DNA of 64,000 bases from Petrosia ficiformis (Eukaryota > Porifera > Demospongiae > Haplosclerida > Petrosiidae). Below are positions 29,083-40,497 of this stretch, in pieces. Location of the stretch: contig OX345642.1 in the NCBI GenBank assembly GCA_947044365.1, positions 643,501 to 707,500 on the forward strand, written 5' to 3'. The position numbers were made by a program, and so were the translations under genes. Each line of letters starts with the position of its first letter. Within the stretch, counting starts at the first letter, position 1. The notes beneath the pieces were generated by a model, which worked only from the letters and a program-made list of their open reading frames with translations, was not told the DNA's origin and did no database searches.

Positions 29083-32000
29083 TTAGCTGAGAAATGATTT
29101 GTAGAGTAAACGAGATTTCTGAGTCTCTCTTTCTTGTTCCATCATGAATATAACATCTTTTCCTTGCAATCTACGCTTTTGTTTTGTCTTTGATGGACCC
29201 TAGAGAAAAAGGAAAGATGTGGTATTTTAAGACATTTATAAAGAGAGAGACAACCAGGGATGTGAACCCAGGACCTTATGATCACTAGTCTACCATCTGA
29301 TCTACTGGAGACCTACATGTGTTATGGGTGCACCATCACCAGCTATACTGCTAGCTTCACATGCATATGCACTTGTATATTGAATATTTACTGTATTTTA
29401 ATTATACTAACCGGATTACTAAAAACAGCCGTAACAGCAGCTGACGGAGAAGACTTCGAGGAGGATGATAAAATCATTACTTCAGGATCTGATGTACTAC
29501 TGGTATTCTAAGAACAGAAAATAATAATAAATATTTATAATAACAAGCTAACAACACTAATATAGGTAATAATATGCGATGAAACTGATAAGAGATTATG
29601 CCAATAATAATTATTTTAGATATGTGGCGATAACCAATACCAATCAGACATAATTATCTACCTTCGATTCAAATGAACAATAATCATTTTATAATCACAA
29701 GAAATGACATTATTAGTACATTTATTACAATATCAGTTACAACCTAACCAATACTGATATAAATCACTGATCCAATTATCAGGCATGACTAACAATCCCC
29801 ACATGAAGTTTGTATGTCTTACCAAACTATCACCAAATGCTGTGTTGGCTGTTCGTTTTCTTCTTCCGATTGCAGCCAAAGCAGTTGTATTTGCAGCCCT
29901 CTGATGAATTTCTTTCTCCTGGGCTAACTGGAGCTAAACAATTTGAAATACAAGTAAACATAATATGTACACACATATACATATAATACGATTAGTTCTA
30001 ACCTGTTTAGCCTGTTCTTTCATCTTTGCTAATTCTGGATCATCCTGTTTTGATCGACTTTTAGCAGCTCTCATTATTCTTTCCTTTTCTTTCTCTTGCC
30101 TTCTGTTGGCACTAAAATGATCTATTCTTTCGAGTACTTTCAGCTGACCTCTGATATCACTACTTGTTTCATAATGTGAATCATCCTATGATAGGAACAT
30201 GACATGAAATAGTAACTAGAGGACTATTCCCAGACACACCTTCATCTCTCAATTAGTGTTGTTTTAGTTAACTATAACTATAACTAAATTACAAGTCTAT
30301 TGCAATAACTATAATTAAATGAAAAATGGCCAATAATTGGCATTTTTGGTGAGTTAAACAAAACTAAAACCCTTTTAGTAAGCCTAATATTATTTTAGTT
30401 AATCAACTATAATCAAAATAATTATGTTGTACTATACCTATAACTAAATGTTGTCAATATTGTAATACTAAAACAACAGTACTCCCAATACATTTAAATG
30501 CGTTTTAATAGTTTAAAGCGAGTTAATGTGTGGGCATTGCATGTACGTCACGCATGCGCATTTCATGCACTCAGTCCATGTGAGCCTAAAACAGTGTTCT
30601 CGATCTCTGTTGTATCATTTTCCCTCCCATCTCTCCCTTCCCCTTATCTCTTAATTCCGCATTCAAAGCGTGATCTATGTGGGCCTTGTGGAGGTCTACC
30701 TTAAACTTTGACCTCCACGCTTCCTTCAAGCAGAGGTCAGGCTAGGGCTCAGACTTTGCCCTAGCTTCTGGTGTAACCACACCCCATGGGGAGGTGTGAC
30801 TACGCTAGATAAAACCAAGCTTCGGGAGGTCCACATAGGGGCCAAAGTATGGTGTACAGATTACAAAGTAACAACACTTCTTTTAGCTGGACCCAGACAT
30901 TAACAATTAGTAATACAGGCAAAATGCAATTGATTAATGAACTTCAGTTTATCCTCTACGTGCAAGACAATTCTCTTGACCTGAGTCACCTGACTACTAT
31001 AGTTTCTATTACCATTCAACATCACAGCACTTAGTATTGTAGTTAATATAAGTATTGCTTACCTTCAAATTTTCTGATCTATGATGACTTATAACAGTAA
31101 CTTTATCGATTATATTTCTTAATCTCTCCTACAATATAATAATAATGTTAATAATATACATGTATATGTACATGTATACATAATGTAATATAGGTACTGT
31201 CAATAATACTCTCCTACAATATAATAATAATGTATAATAATGTACATGTACATTTATACATAATGTAATATAGGTACTGTCAATAATACTCTCCTACAAT
31301 ATAATAATAATGTATAATAATACATGTACATGTATAATAATTATACATGTACATGTATTATTATACATTATTATACTGTATTATGTATACATGTACATGT
31401 ATACTAAACATTATTAATTGCTAGAAATATTATTGACAGTACCTATATTACATAATGTATAATTATTATACATTATGTAATATACATGTAGGTACTGTCA
31501 ATAATATTTCTAGCAATTAATAATGTTTAGTATACATGTACATGTATACATAATACAGTATTCAATATAAGTACATAAGGTACATATCAACATTTATATT
31601 CACCTCAGTAGCATGTGATAACAAAGAAACAGCGTCTTCAGAGATATCTGTTATTCCATGCAACCGTGCTATATATACACATATACAAATGACAGTTGAT
31701 GTATTTGTAAGTCCCGGACATTACCTGATACTAAAATTCTCTCCCTCAAAGACACAGAATCCAGCAACGTTTTATCTTTACAACTTCTGTTGACAGCCTC
31801 AGTTACTGATGGTGGTAAGAAATGAGCCGTTTCTTCCTGCAATAAAAACAATCACCTATTCAACATACAAGAATAGAGAGATTACCAAACCTTCAAATTT
31901 ACACCTGCTATGTCCATTGCGTCGTCATCATCCTCTTCACTAAAGAGAAGGAAAAAATTAAGTGAGGTAAATATATTACAAAAATAATTCTTACTCAGGT

Positions 32001-34247
32001 AGTTTAGCTTTTCCTGATGGTGTGGGTGAATGACTTTCATTAGTAATTTTCTTTGTAAGAAGAGAAGTTAACGATTTGCGAGGAGATACATTTCCCTGTC
32101 CTATCCCAATCTTCTTTGGACTGCCTACTCCAGTCTGGTTAGGTATATTTAAAGTACCCTGTCCACCAAGAGCTAAACTTGCTTGTTGCTGTTGCTGTCT
32201 AATCAATTGTGTCTGTTTTAATAATACACTAAGTTGTTGTTGTTGACTTGTCAATGTTGAACTATTATTTACAGTTTTAGTACTGTTGTTCTTCAGCTGT
32301 TTTTGTTGCAGTGCTAACTGTGCTTGCTGTACTTGTAATTTGCGCTGTTTTTCTATCATTTTAACTTGTTCAAGATATAATTTCTGTTGATCTTCGGGTA
32401 GATTTGCTATATGCATTTTTAAAAGCTGCTGCTGCTGGCTTGAGAGACCAGGAAATGTCAGTGAAGTAGTAATAGGAGAAACAGTTGGTGGTGACTGTGT
32501 TATATTAAGAGCAGTTTGTTGTCCGATTCCTCCTAATGTTTGAATAGAAGTGGTAGGAGTTTGATCAGAGCTGCTAATAGGAGTTCCAGCTGATGAAACA
32601 GGCACTTGTTTTGGAGACTGAGTTGGTGTTGTTTGTTGTCCTTCCTGACCTGGCTGCCTTTGAGATACTTTCTCTGCTACTTTTTTATCAATTAATTGTT
32701 TCATGTACTCTTTTTGAAGTTGTAAATGCAGTCGGAGATCAGGGACACTGTTCTATATTACATTCCAAATAAAGCATATTATAACACTCATGTACACTAG
32801 AGCTGGACTACACTACACAAGTATATCTCAATACTCTTAGGTATTACTATTTGGACAATCAGATATTATATAAATCCATCAAATTCAATTTAAGAGGAGA
32901 AGCAATTCCTAAAGCTAAAATGTGATATCCCAATATTAATAATTATTGCCCGGCACCATTGTCACAAATCTATCCATACAACACAACATACATACAACAT
33001 GTATTATATTATATATTATGTATTGTATAATATATAATATAATACAAAATAGTAAAATTATATTAGTGAATGTGGCATTGAGCCAATCACATTTTAGCGG
33101 TAATTTAGCCATGATAGTGTATGCACATTTAAGAAAGCATTAACCACTAATGCTAGTTACCTGTGAAAAAATGAAAATGACACTAAACACACTATAAATG
33201 TCAAGTGAAAAGCACTAAATCATTTATAACATCCTTTACAGTAGTGCATTAAGCATCATAATGTGGCATACACATAATGGTCATAATTTTGATATATGTA
33301 AAAAATATTTTAATTATACCTGTAAAAATGGAAGGAGTCCAGGTTGATGTTTGGATTTTAGATCATCCTCAATCTTCTTTGCAAACTCATCTTCAGTGAT
33401 ACCACCACCCTGACGATATAAATCTTTAAATTTGTGACAAACCCACAACCATTCATTAATGAACAGCTGGTCAAAATCTTTACCACAAAAAAGATTTGAT
33501 TTACTATATATACTAATTGTTACAAACAATACAAAAGGTGTAAGCCATCAAATGAGGGCTACTTCATGAGGGCAGTTTCATTATTCTATACAAAAGAATA
33601 GCTAGTGAACTCACCACCAGTTTCTGAACTAGTGAATGTACAGCAAGACGAACTTGGGGACCAGACTTGGCTGCCAAGTGAACTAAATTTGTTAAAAAGT
33701 TTTTCACTTTCGTGACTCTATCAAGAATTTCTTTAGCTCTCGTTTGTCCGTTTTTCGAGAATAAAGTATGTATTGCATACAAGCTAGCTTGTTTATAAAT
33801 AGCTGCGTGTTCTTCACTTGTTATCAGCTGTGCATTTGGTGTGAGAGGAGTTTGAGGGGTCAACCCTCCAAACGGGGATATTGATGAAAAGCTCTGCCTT
33901 CTGTCAGGTCCTGTTGATGGGTTGGGCGGGGTAGACAAATTAAGGGTTAATTGTGGAGAGGAAGTGGTTCTTGTAGAGAACGAAGCTTCTCCTTCAGTTT
34001 TAATAGATTTTGTAAGATCAGTGATATCATTTGTACTATTTGGAGGTCCATTTTGACTCTCATTTTCACTTGTAGTTTGTTCAGTGTTGACTACATCTTG
34101 GGATAAATGTAACTCCGTTGAGTTCAATTCTTGATGAAGCGAGTTTACAACGGCCGATACATCGTTCTCATCAACATCAGCGTTTATCAGTGCATCAATA
34201 TCTATATCGCTGGACATGTTTGTCCCATTCTCAGGTGTAGCCATCAT
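29083..34247 (-). CDS. TAF4: TFIID subunit TAF4
   Basis: Eleven exons that join in frame to 759 residues: 34247-33615, 33409-33320, 32752-31995, 31939-31891, 31836-31725, 31668-31604, 31128-31063, 30185-30003, 29933-29823, 29507-29412, 29199-29083. The N-terminus is acidic and Ser/Thr-rich. A TAFH (NHR1) domain follows (AKEILDRVTKVKNFL ... HQPGLLPFLQNSVPDL), split across exons 1-3, then a Gln-rich activator-contact region. The C-terminal TAF4 domain includes AGVNLK, the histone-fold part that in the family pairs with TAF12, the basic ERIMRAAKSRSKQDDPE stretch, and a conserved tail (KDVIFMME ... LLYKSFLS). TAF4 is a scaffold of the TFIID promoter-recognition complex in the nucleus. All introns are GT-AG. 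Shorter than human TAF4 (about 1085) mainly through a smaller N-terminal region. Divergent from NELFCD. Confidence 0.95.
29225..29325 (-). other. tRNA-like (SINE head?) fragment in TAF4 intron 10
   Basis: On the minus strand a TAGATCAGATGG box-A-like and a GGGTTCACATCCC box-B-like motif are spaced as in a tRNA, but the T-stem pairs poorly and no clean acceptor stem forms. I read it as a degenerate tRNA-derived element rather than a working tRNA. Confidence 0.35.
30258..30478. mobile_element. Small TIR element (MITE-like) in TAF4 intron 7
   Basis: An AT-rich stretch bounded by an 11-base inverted repeat (GTTGTTTTAGT), with AGT on both flanks as a possible target duplication. A related sequence in opposite orientation occurs at 38130-38300 in a NELFCD intron, so this is a repeat family. 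Confidence 0.5.
30655..30845. other. GC-rich, hairpin-rich segment in TAF4 intron 7
   Basis: Within an AT-rich intron this block is clearly GC-richer and holds at least two local hairpins (CTAGGG...CCCTAG and CCACACCCC...GGAGGTGTG), with imperfect inverted ends near 30669 and 30829. No open frame. It could be a mobile element or a structured RNA; I cannot decide which. Confidence 0.35.
31126..31320 (-). repeat. 80-85-bp tandem copies of a TAF4 3' splice site
   Basis: The acceptor of TAF4 exon 7 (minus strand TTGTAG followed by GAGAG) recurs at about 31211 and 31291, embedded in an 80-85 base tandem unit that extends up the intron. The copies carry the acceptor and the first few exon bases only. 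Confidence 0.75.
31374..31560. repeat. 187-bp near-perfect palindrome in TAF4 intron 6
   Basis: Two arms of about 93 bases meet at a central T near 31467 and match almost throughout. The ends read TACTGTATTATG and its complement. It may be a foldback element or hairpin-forming AT-rich DNA. No coding content. Confidence 0.85.
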
Positions 34248-34443
34248 TACAGTAATTAGATTACAATGGATTCAATCCACCTAACTTCTCACTCTCAACC
34301 ATTTTAAAATAAAAAGCTTGCCAATTTATACTCCCGGCTTGATCCGGATATGTTCCGTAAATTTACTCATTTCCTGACAGGTGGTTATAAAAGGGCAGTA
34401 TTATGTTTGTTCCATTATTTTTTGTGTGATTAAGGAGTAGAAA
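34248..34443. promoter_or_regulatory. Shared divergent promoter, TAF4 / NELFCD
   Basis: Only 196 bases separate the two start codons, which face away from each other, so the two general transcription genes must share one promoter region including both leaders. I see no TATA box clearly placed for either. Confidence 0.75.
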
Positions 34444-37400
34444 ATGGCAGAAGCTCCTGGAGAGTCTGAAGAGTCAGAGTATGAACAGGTTAATGAAATT
34501 TACTGTAATTAATAATAATGGCTGGAGATTTAGTATGGGTCATTCCAATTGATGCCCTATTTCTTCCTTTTTTTCAAATAGCATGATGATCAAGAAATGG
34601 AAGATGATCACGAATCATTGCAGGAACAAGTGAAAAGTTTTAAAAATGACGACGCAGTACTTGAGCCTGGAATAGCAAACATATTTGAAGAGTACATAAG
34701 TCACATTTGTTATGCATACATATCATAATGTTGTAGAAAATTTTTTTACCTGAATTATATGTGTAGTTTTTTAGAACTTGGTGGAGAAACACGTAGTGCT
34801 GTACGTCACTTATCCACTAGTTATAAAGGTTTACCATTAATGATCAATACAATGATAGAATGGTTACAATTGGCAGGTAATATAGATGTGTTTTTATGTA
34901 ACTGTAGGTTTATATGTATGTATGTATTGTATATCTTATTTTCAGGACGTCGTAAGAAAGAGATTCATACTCAAATTGAAGACCATTTGAAAACAGTAAT
35001 TTTAAAACACTTTGATCCCAAAAAAGCAGATCTGATATTCACTGAAGAAGGTTCGGTAAGTTATTTAACGATAGCTCTAGTCAATAGTTGATTCTATCTA
35101 GTGTAATCTAATAATATGCGAAACAGATTTAATTATTACTAAGTACTTTAATAATGAAGTGTAAGGAAGCATGGTTGCAGTAATTCCTAGTTCACACCTG
35201 ATACTGTTGAAATACAATAATTGTCACACAATTATTACTGTACTTATAGTATGCATGTACAATTAGTATCATACTTACAATACAAATACATGGAAAATCA
35301 TGTGCTCGGCAAGCTAGCACAGAGGAAACAACACATCACAACACATGTACAAATATACAAATATATATATATATATATAAATAATTTTAAAAACCACAAA
35401 GATTTAGAAATATCCGCAGAAGGCTACAGTGACTTAGAAACAGCTGTAATGGCTTAGAAAATTTATTAGTCATTACTGTTCTTATAGTGTCTCTCTCGTG
35501 CAGCTTGTATACATGTTTATTATGTCACCTGATAAGGATTACATTTCATTTCACTAGGTCCCCTCTTGGTTAGAGGAAATGATAAGTTTTCCAACATGGA
35601 GAGAATTGTTTTATCAGTTAGCTGATCAGTATCCAGATTGTCTCATGTTGAAATTTACTATTAAAGTAGGATACACTCACTTTGATCCAATTATAACATA
35701 ATTATAATTATTTTAATACTAGCTCATTTCTGATGCTGGTTACCAAGGAGAGATCACAAGCGCTTCCACTGCGGCTCATCAACCGGAGGTGTTCTGTGGT
35801 TTGGTTAAAAATCTATTATCAGAGATCATTACTGCATCATCATCAGAACTTGAGAAAAGCTTTAAAGAATTCTGTGTTAGTAATGGTGCAATCATGGTGT
35901 AGAGTTCTCGTTAGGGTTTTGTAATATGGTGCAATGTCATGTTACTAGAGCCCTTTTTTAGCTCATTGATAAATAATGTTGCATGACTTGGAGGTACAAA
36001 ACATTACTTATGCAGAATAACACTGTAATAGATTCTTTGAACTGTGTGTATGTGTGCATGTACAATAGATGGGCATGACTGTGTGGTTATGGCATCCCAT
36101 CTACAGTGTTCTGCCCACACTGGTCGGGAATAACCACCTCTTAGATGAACTAACCACCTCTTAACCACCTCTCAGATAATATGGCTACTGAGATAGTATT
36201 AAGTATATATTGGGTAAACAGCACTAAATGCAATTTAGAGTTCAACCACCACTCTAAATATCCTGGGCAGAACACTGCATCTATTTGAAATGTCTGGTGA
36301 GAACACTCACTGTCACAGTGATCATTTATCAACTGTGTTGTATGACTTGTGGTCATTACATTACTAGTAGTAATATAATTGCATTCACATATCTCTTTTC
36401 TTGTCTTGTACAGCATTTAGTATGTCATAGTCAACACACATATTTCTATTCCCAAGCAATGATTAAAACTGTTGAACAAAGACATACCGAATACAATAAT
36501 TTTACACAATGGCTGTCGAGAGAGATTCAACAAGAAGCAATAAGGAGGTAATGATCAGTGGTTACACTGAATTCATTTCTTTATGATCTTTAATTACTCA
36601 TATCTAACCAAAATAACTTACCATGACCTCAGAAAAATGTTCGTAATTTTAGTTTGGAAGGCCTATATACACCGTTTTCATATTATTACCCTCCCTATTT
36701 TTTGTGTGTGTCAAATTTTTAATCCATTACTTCATTTTGTGTTACAGTATAATCATGTATTAACCACATGACACTAAAATATATATAAAGTCATCACATT
36801 GAGGTATTGTGATTCTTTAGTTTGTCTGTAATATGGTCTGTGTACAGGTATCCAGGATGGGAAATAACATCCACTGAGTAGTAGTGAGTACTTCAGTCAC
36901 CAGTGCTCACTACTGTATAGCTAGCATGTGCATTATAATGCCTTCTTAGACAACATTTGGTACTTTAATCTTTTTGTCATAAAATGTGCTATCAATCTGT
37001 GTGTTATATATCCATTTCTTTCTATCTTCAAGGAAGTTGGATGTTACAAACATGACACTACATTTCAGTGGAGTAGGTGCACATGCTAAAGTATTTGAAT
37101 CTCTTAGCTCAATGCTGTCTCGTAATGCTCTCAATCCTGCTGATGTATCTTCTGTAAGAGAATACTAATTCATAAATTTATAAGTTACTATTTATAATTA
37201 TAGTTGTATCATTGTTATACTGAAGAAGAAATACTACCTCCAGTTAGATTCTTATGGAACTCACAATTTTTAGGTAAGAAAAAATTAAAGTAATCATAAT
37301 TATATAAAATTGTAAATCAAAAATGCTCAGTATAGTCAAAAGACTTCTTGTAAACATTGCCTAGCTACACAAGAAAGCAGCATTGGTATATAATTATAGT

Positions 37401-39362
37401 CTCAGGAGGAATTGAAACTCGTGTTACCAAACGAGGGTTAAAATAACCCATTTATTTTTAGATACTTTGTGTAACCTACATTTAATAGGAGTATGGACAA
37501 TGTAGGCTATACATGAAGCATTATGAGTCAAACACTTGGCTATAACTACTATTAACACAGCTTAATAAACCTGCAATGGTAATCTTAAATAATGAACTAA
37601 GTACTGTATCACATACATTTATAGGTACATTCCTGAGTGTGGTGTCTAAATCAATCGCTGTTTTTTAGTTAGAGATCTATATCGTGATTACACTGCACAG
37701 AAGAATGGTTTTTAGAATATGAGAACATCCATAGATTACTATATCTTTCTCTGTAGAGCTCTTAGTACAGGCATTGTTTAAGCCTGGTAGTACTGTGAAT
37801 CCAGATCATAAAGAGAAGTACATCTATTTACTAGCTTATGCCACTAGTGTATATGAGAGAGAGGATGATGATGATGAAAGAGACATCATTAAAGATGAGC
37901 TCACAGCAACTCAAGAGGCTATTGAAACAGCTCATTCAATATGCTGTTCAGCTAATGATTCACATACTGAGTTATTGAGTAGGATAAGCACACTCTTCTC
38001 ATCTTTGAGGTACGTATACTGACTTGTTCACTGAGTGTTGTTCTACTTTTAATTATAAATATTAGGCTTGCTAAAATTGTTTCTGCTAACTAGTAAAACA
38101 CATCATCAACAACTTTTGTTTTATGTAGTAGACCAGTATATTAGTTATAGTTTAGTTAACTTAAACTCACATTGGCTTACTAAAAGGAGTTTTTAACTAA
38201 AACAAAACAAATTTTTATAGTGTTGTTGAGTAACACAATGACAACCACTTCTGTCTTTAGTAGGCTTACTAAAAGCTTTTTGTGTTTTTGTTAACTAGGT
38301 TATATTTCCCTTCATCTCAGATTTCCTATAGTGTCTATGGGTGTTCTAAGATGGGTTGAAGCAACTCTAACTGATACTAGTTTCTATGAAATATCAGCAG
38401 AGGCATCATCACTGTTTTTAGTTCTTTTGGATGAGGTATTTATGAGAATTAGATTGTAATTTTATTAATTTATTTTATGTAGATTGCATCTTGTAATCAT
38501 CTTCATCATCATTTCATTCTTGATCTACTAAAAAGATTACTAGAAACATCTTACTCATCAATGGAAGATAATATACAGGTTTATCAATACTTTGTTTAAT
38601 TATTCACCCACCAATTCATCCATTTGTTCACAAACCCATTCATTCATACATTGATTAATCGATTCCACATACATTTATTCATTCATACATCCATTCATTC
38701 ATTTACACATACATCTATCTATTCATTCCCATACATCCATCTATCTATTCACTTATTCCCTAATGCTTCTAAACTTTCACAGATTGAATTGAAGCATAGT
38801 CTAGTTGATCATCTCATACATCTCCTCAGTTGTGGTCATGTGATCCCTGTTGTATCATACATACACAAATGCATGACCAATGAAACACTAGAACATTCAC
38901 TTGTTAGATACTTTGTCTCAGAAGTGGGTCTAAGAATAATTTTTTAAGATAAGTTGTTCGACCCTGTGTTTATTGTCCATTGCAGGTCCTTAGTATTATT
39001 TCACCTCCTTATTCTCAAGAATTCACTTCAGCGTTTCTTCCTCTTTTACAAAATGAGATTACAGATACACTCATAACTAATAACAAAGATGATCTTGTCT
39101 CATTGTTTCTAGGTAAGAATTTAATAAGAATCCATTTGCTCTTCCATGTGCTCATCTAAATGTCACCTTTATCATCTATTCTTAGTCAACCTAGCAGTTC
39201 ATAGCACTCATTTCACTCACCTGTATCATCTATTCTTGCATATAGTCATCCAAACAATTCATAATCTATCTGTTGTTTTACTCACCTGTATTTTTGTTTT
39301 TAGCTGAATGTCCTCGCAGGTCAAAGAAGAAGAAACGATCCAAGACACATTTAGATCTATAG
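34444..39362 (+). CDS. NELFCD: Negative elongation factor subunit C/D
   Basis: Fifteen exons joining in frame to 583 residues (human about 590): 34444-34488, 34582-34699, 34775-34876, 34946-35055, 35558-35665, 35723-35875, 36414-36547, 37033-37153, 37204-37273, 37757-38009, 38321-38435, 38483-38578, 38783-38923, 38986-39112, 39304-39362. The N-terminus is acidic. Conserved TH1-family blocks include [62 protein letters not shown] and [10 protein letters not shown]. The tail is lysine-rich ([10 protein letters not shown]), unlike the human tail. NELF-C/D binds NELF-A within the four-subunit NELF complex and helps hold RNA polymerase II in promoter-proximal pausing. All introns are GT-AG. It shares a promoter with TAF4. 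Confidence 0.95.
35270..35440. repeat. Dispersed repeat copy in NELFCD intron 4
   Basis: About 80 bases (from GGAAAATCATGTGCTC) are nearly identical to 54850-54945 in a HYDIN intron, and the end (TTAAAAACCACAAA) recurs at 56145. It is a member of the inverted-repeat family described at 54845. The remainder of this 500-base intron shows nothing else. Confidence 0.7.
36104..36277. mobile_element. 174-bp MITE with 14-bp perfect TIRs
   Basis: The ends are a perfect inverted repeat CAGTGTTCTGCCCA, flanked on both sides by CATCTA as a target duplication. The CAGTG ends resemble hAT-type termini, though hAT duplications are usually 8 bases. Non-coding, in NELFCD intron 6. Confidence 0.8.
38130..38300. 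repeat. Copy of the 30258 repeat family, opposite orientation
   Basis: GGCTTACTAAAAGGAG and the following TTAACTAAAACAAAAC match the complement of the interior of 30258-30478. Lies in NELFCD intron 10. Confidence 0.5.
38595..38765. repeat. CATT/CATC-type microsatellite
   Basis: Imperfect ATTC/ATCC/ATCT tetranucleotide run filling most of NELFCD intron 12; any reading frame through it is an artefact of the repeat. Confidence 0.85.
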
Positions 39363-39466
39363 AATCATATATCACCCTATCACTTGTCAGTATGAAAACA
39401 ATCAATTCAAAATCAGAATATAATAATTAAATAATTAATTAATTAATTAATTAATAAATAAAGCTG

Positions 39467-40314
39467 CTATCCTGGTAATGAAGTATCTTCTAATTCAATT
39501 TGTTCAGCCTTCTCTGCCACAGCTAATCTCCCCTGGAGGAAAAAAATAAACTTCATGCAAAGATTTACAAGAAATAGTGCACTCACATTTGATACTGTGC
39601 TTTCATATGAACCGAGCAAAATAGATTCTAGCATGCCTCCTAACAAAGGGATTCCAAATACACTCATTCTAGATGTTTGTCTGAGCACAGTCCTGAAATA
39701 TAACCAATTCAATAAACTGTGTAATTATGTATAGCTCACTTAGATGGGTCAATAGGATGAACTCTGTACTCAAGTAACTCGTCCATTCTGAATAAATGTG
39801 TTAATGAGAGCTAATTAAATAAGATAAGCAATAAAAACAAACTGTATGGTATACCACTAACTTACATTTTTTGCTGCAATTGTAAGTGTTTTATTCTCCA
39901 AGTTGCATTCTGATTGTTCATTAATATACATGAATGGATTGCTTCCTAAAATCTGCATCGCAGATGAATCAGATATTTTGCATCATTGATTAGTCCCATT
40001 CCCAGACTTGACTGCACGAGAATGAGACTAATCATTGATTTGATTATTCATACCGTTAATACTATTGTTGGTACATTCCATAATGTAGCAAATAGTCTAT
40101 GGCTGTAGAGTCGTCTGCCTTCCATTCTTCTCTCCAACACATCAATAGATTTTATATTAGGATTGCGAGGATTGGGATACTTACGATATGCTGCCCGGAC
40201 CATAATATCCCAACTAAAACTGAATAATGCAGAAAATTAAAGATAATGTGCAGTTGTCATTTTATTTGTACAATCAACTCACTTGAATATATGTTCATCT
40301 TGCCATGTTTTCAT
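39467..40314 (-). CDS. PRELID3: PRELI-domain lipid transfer protein (PRELID3/Slowmo-like)
   Basis: Six exons: 40314-40283, 40213-40054, 39952-39866, about 39787-39740, 39692-39587, 39532-39467; about 162-165 residues. It opens MKTWQDEHIFN, then WDIMVRAAYRKYPNPRNPNI, VLERRMEGRRLYSHRLF, ENKTLTIAAKN, LEYRVHPIDPSKTVLRQ, and ends EDTSLPG. This follows the PRELI/MSF1 family and fits PRELID3 (SLMO) better than PRELID1. Family role: with TRIAP1, it carries phosphatidylserine across the mitochondrial intermembrane space. The protein is shorter than human PRELID3B (about 194), mostly at the C-terminus. The join of exons 3 and 4 is off by one base with the obvious CAG acceptor; an acceptor 10 bases further on would restore the frame. 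Confidence 0.88.
39989..40035. repeat. Short foldback in PRELID3 intron 2
   Basis: GATTAGTC...CATTC and GAATGAGACTAATC are near-complementary around a short loop. A related GGGAATGAGACTAC end appears near 53013, so it may be a tiny dispersed element. Confidence 0.4.
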
Positions 40315-40497
40315 CTTCTATATATAAGGCGTGGTTATAGGTGTGGTCATTTTATAGCCACGCCTTAGTTTCCATGGAAATATTTTTGGGTAACAAAGTG
40401 GAATCTGTTTCTTGAATTCCAAAACTTGCATATCAGAGAGAGGATATCTGCAAGTGTTTGGTGATTTGATTGTAGAGATATCAATTGATTGATCCTC
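40315..40497. promoter_or_regulatory. Shared divergent promoter, PRELID3 / HYDIN
   Basis: 183 bases between the facing-away start codons. It holds an imperfect inverted repeat (TAAGGCGTGG...CCACGCCTTA, 40325-40367) and an X-box-like site followed by a GGTAAC half-site near 40390. Confidence 0.75.
40368..40381 (+). promoter_or_regulatory. RFX X-box-like site upstream of HYDIN
   Basis: GTTTCCATGGAAAT fits the X-box pattern RYYNYY-AT-RRNRAC at 13 of 14 positions and lies about 117 bases before the HYDIN ATG. RFX factors drive ciliary genes through X-boxes, and HYDIN is a ciliary gene. Confidence 0.6.

Noticed and set aside
34692..34774. AT-AC (U12-type) intron in NELFCD
   Set aside because: A canonical GT-AG choice (donor after 34699, acceptor before 34775) gives an in-frame protein.
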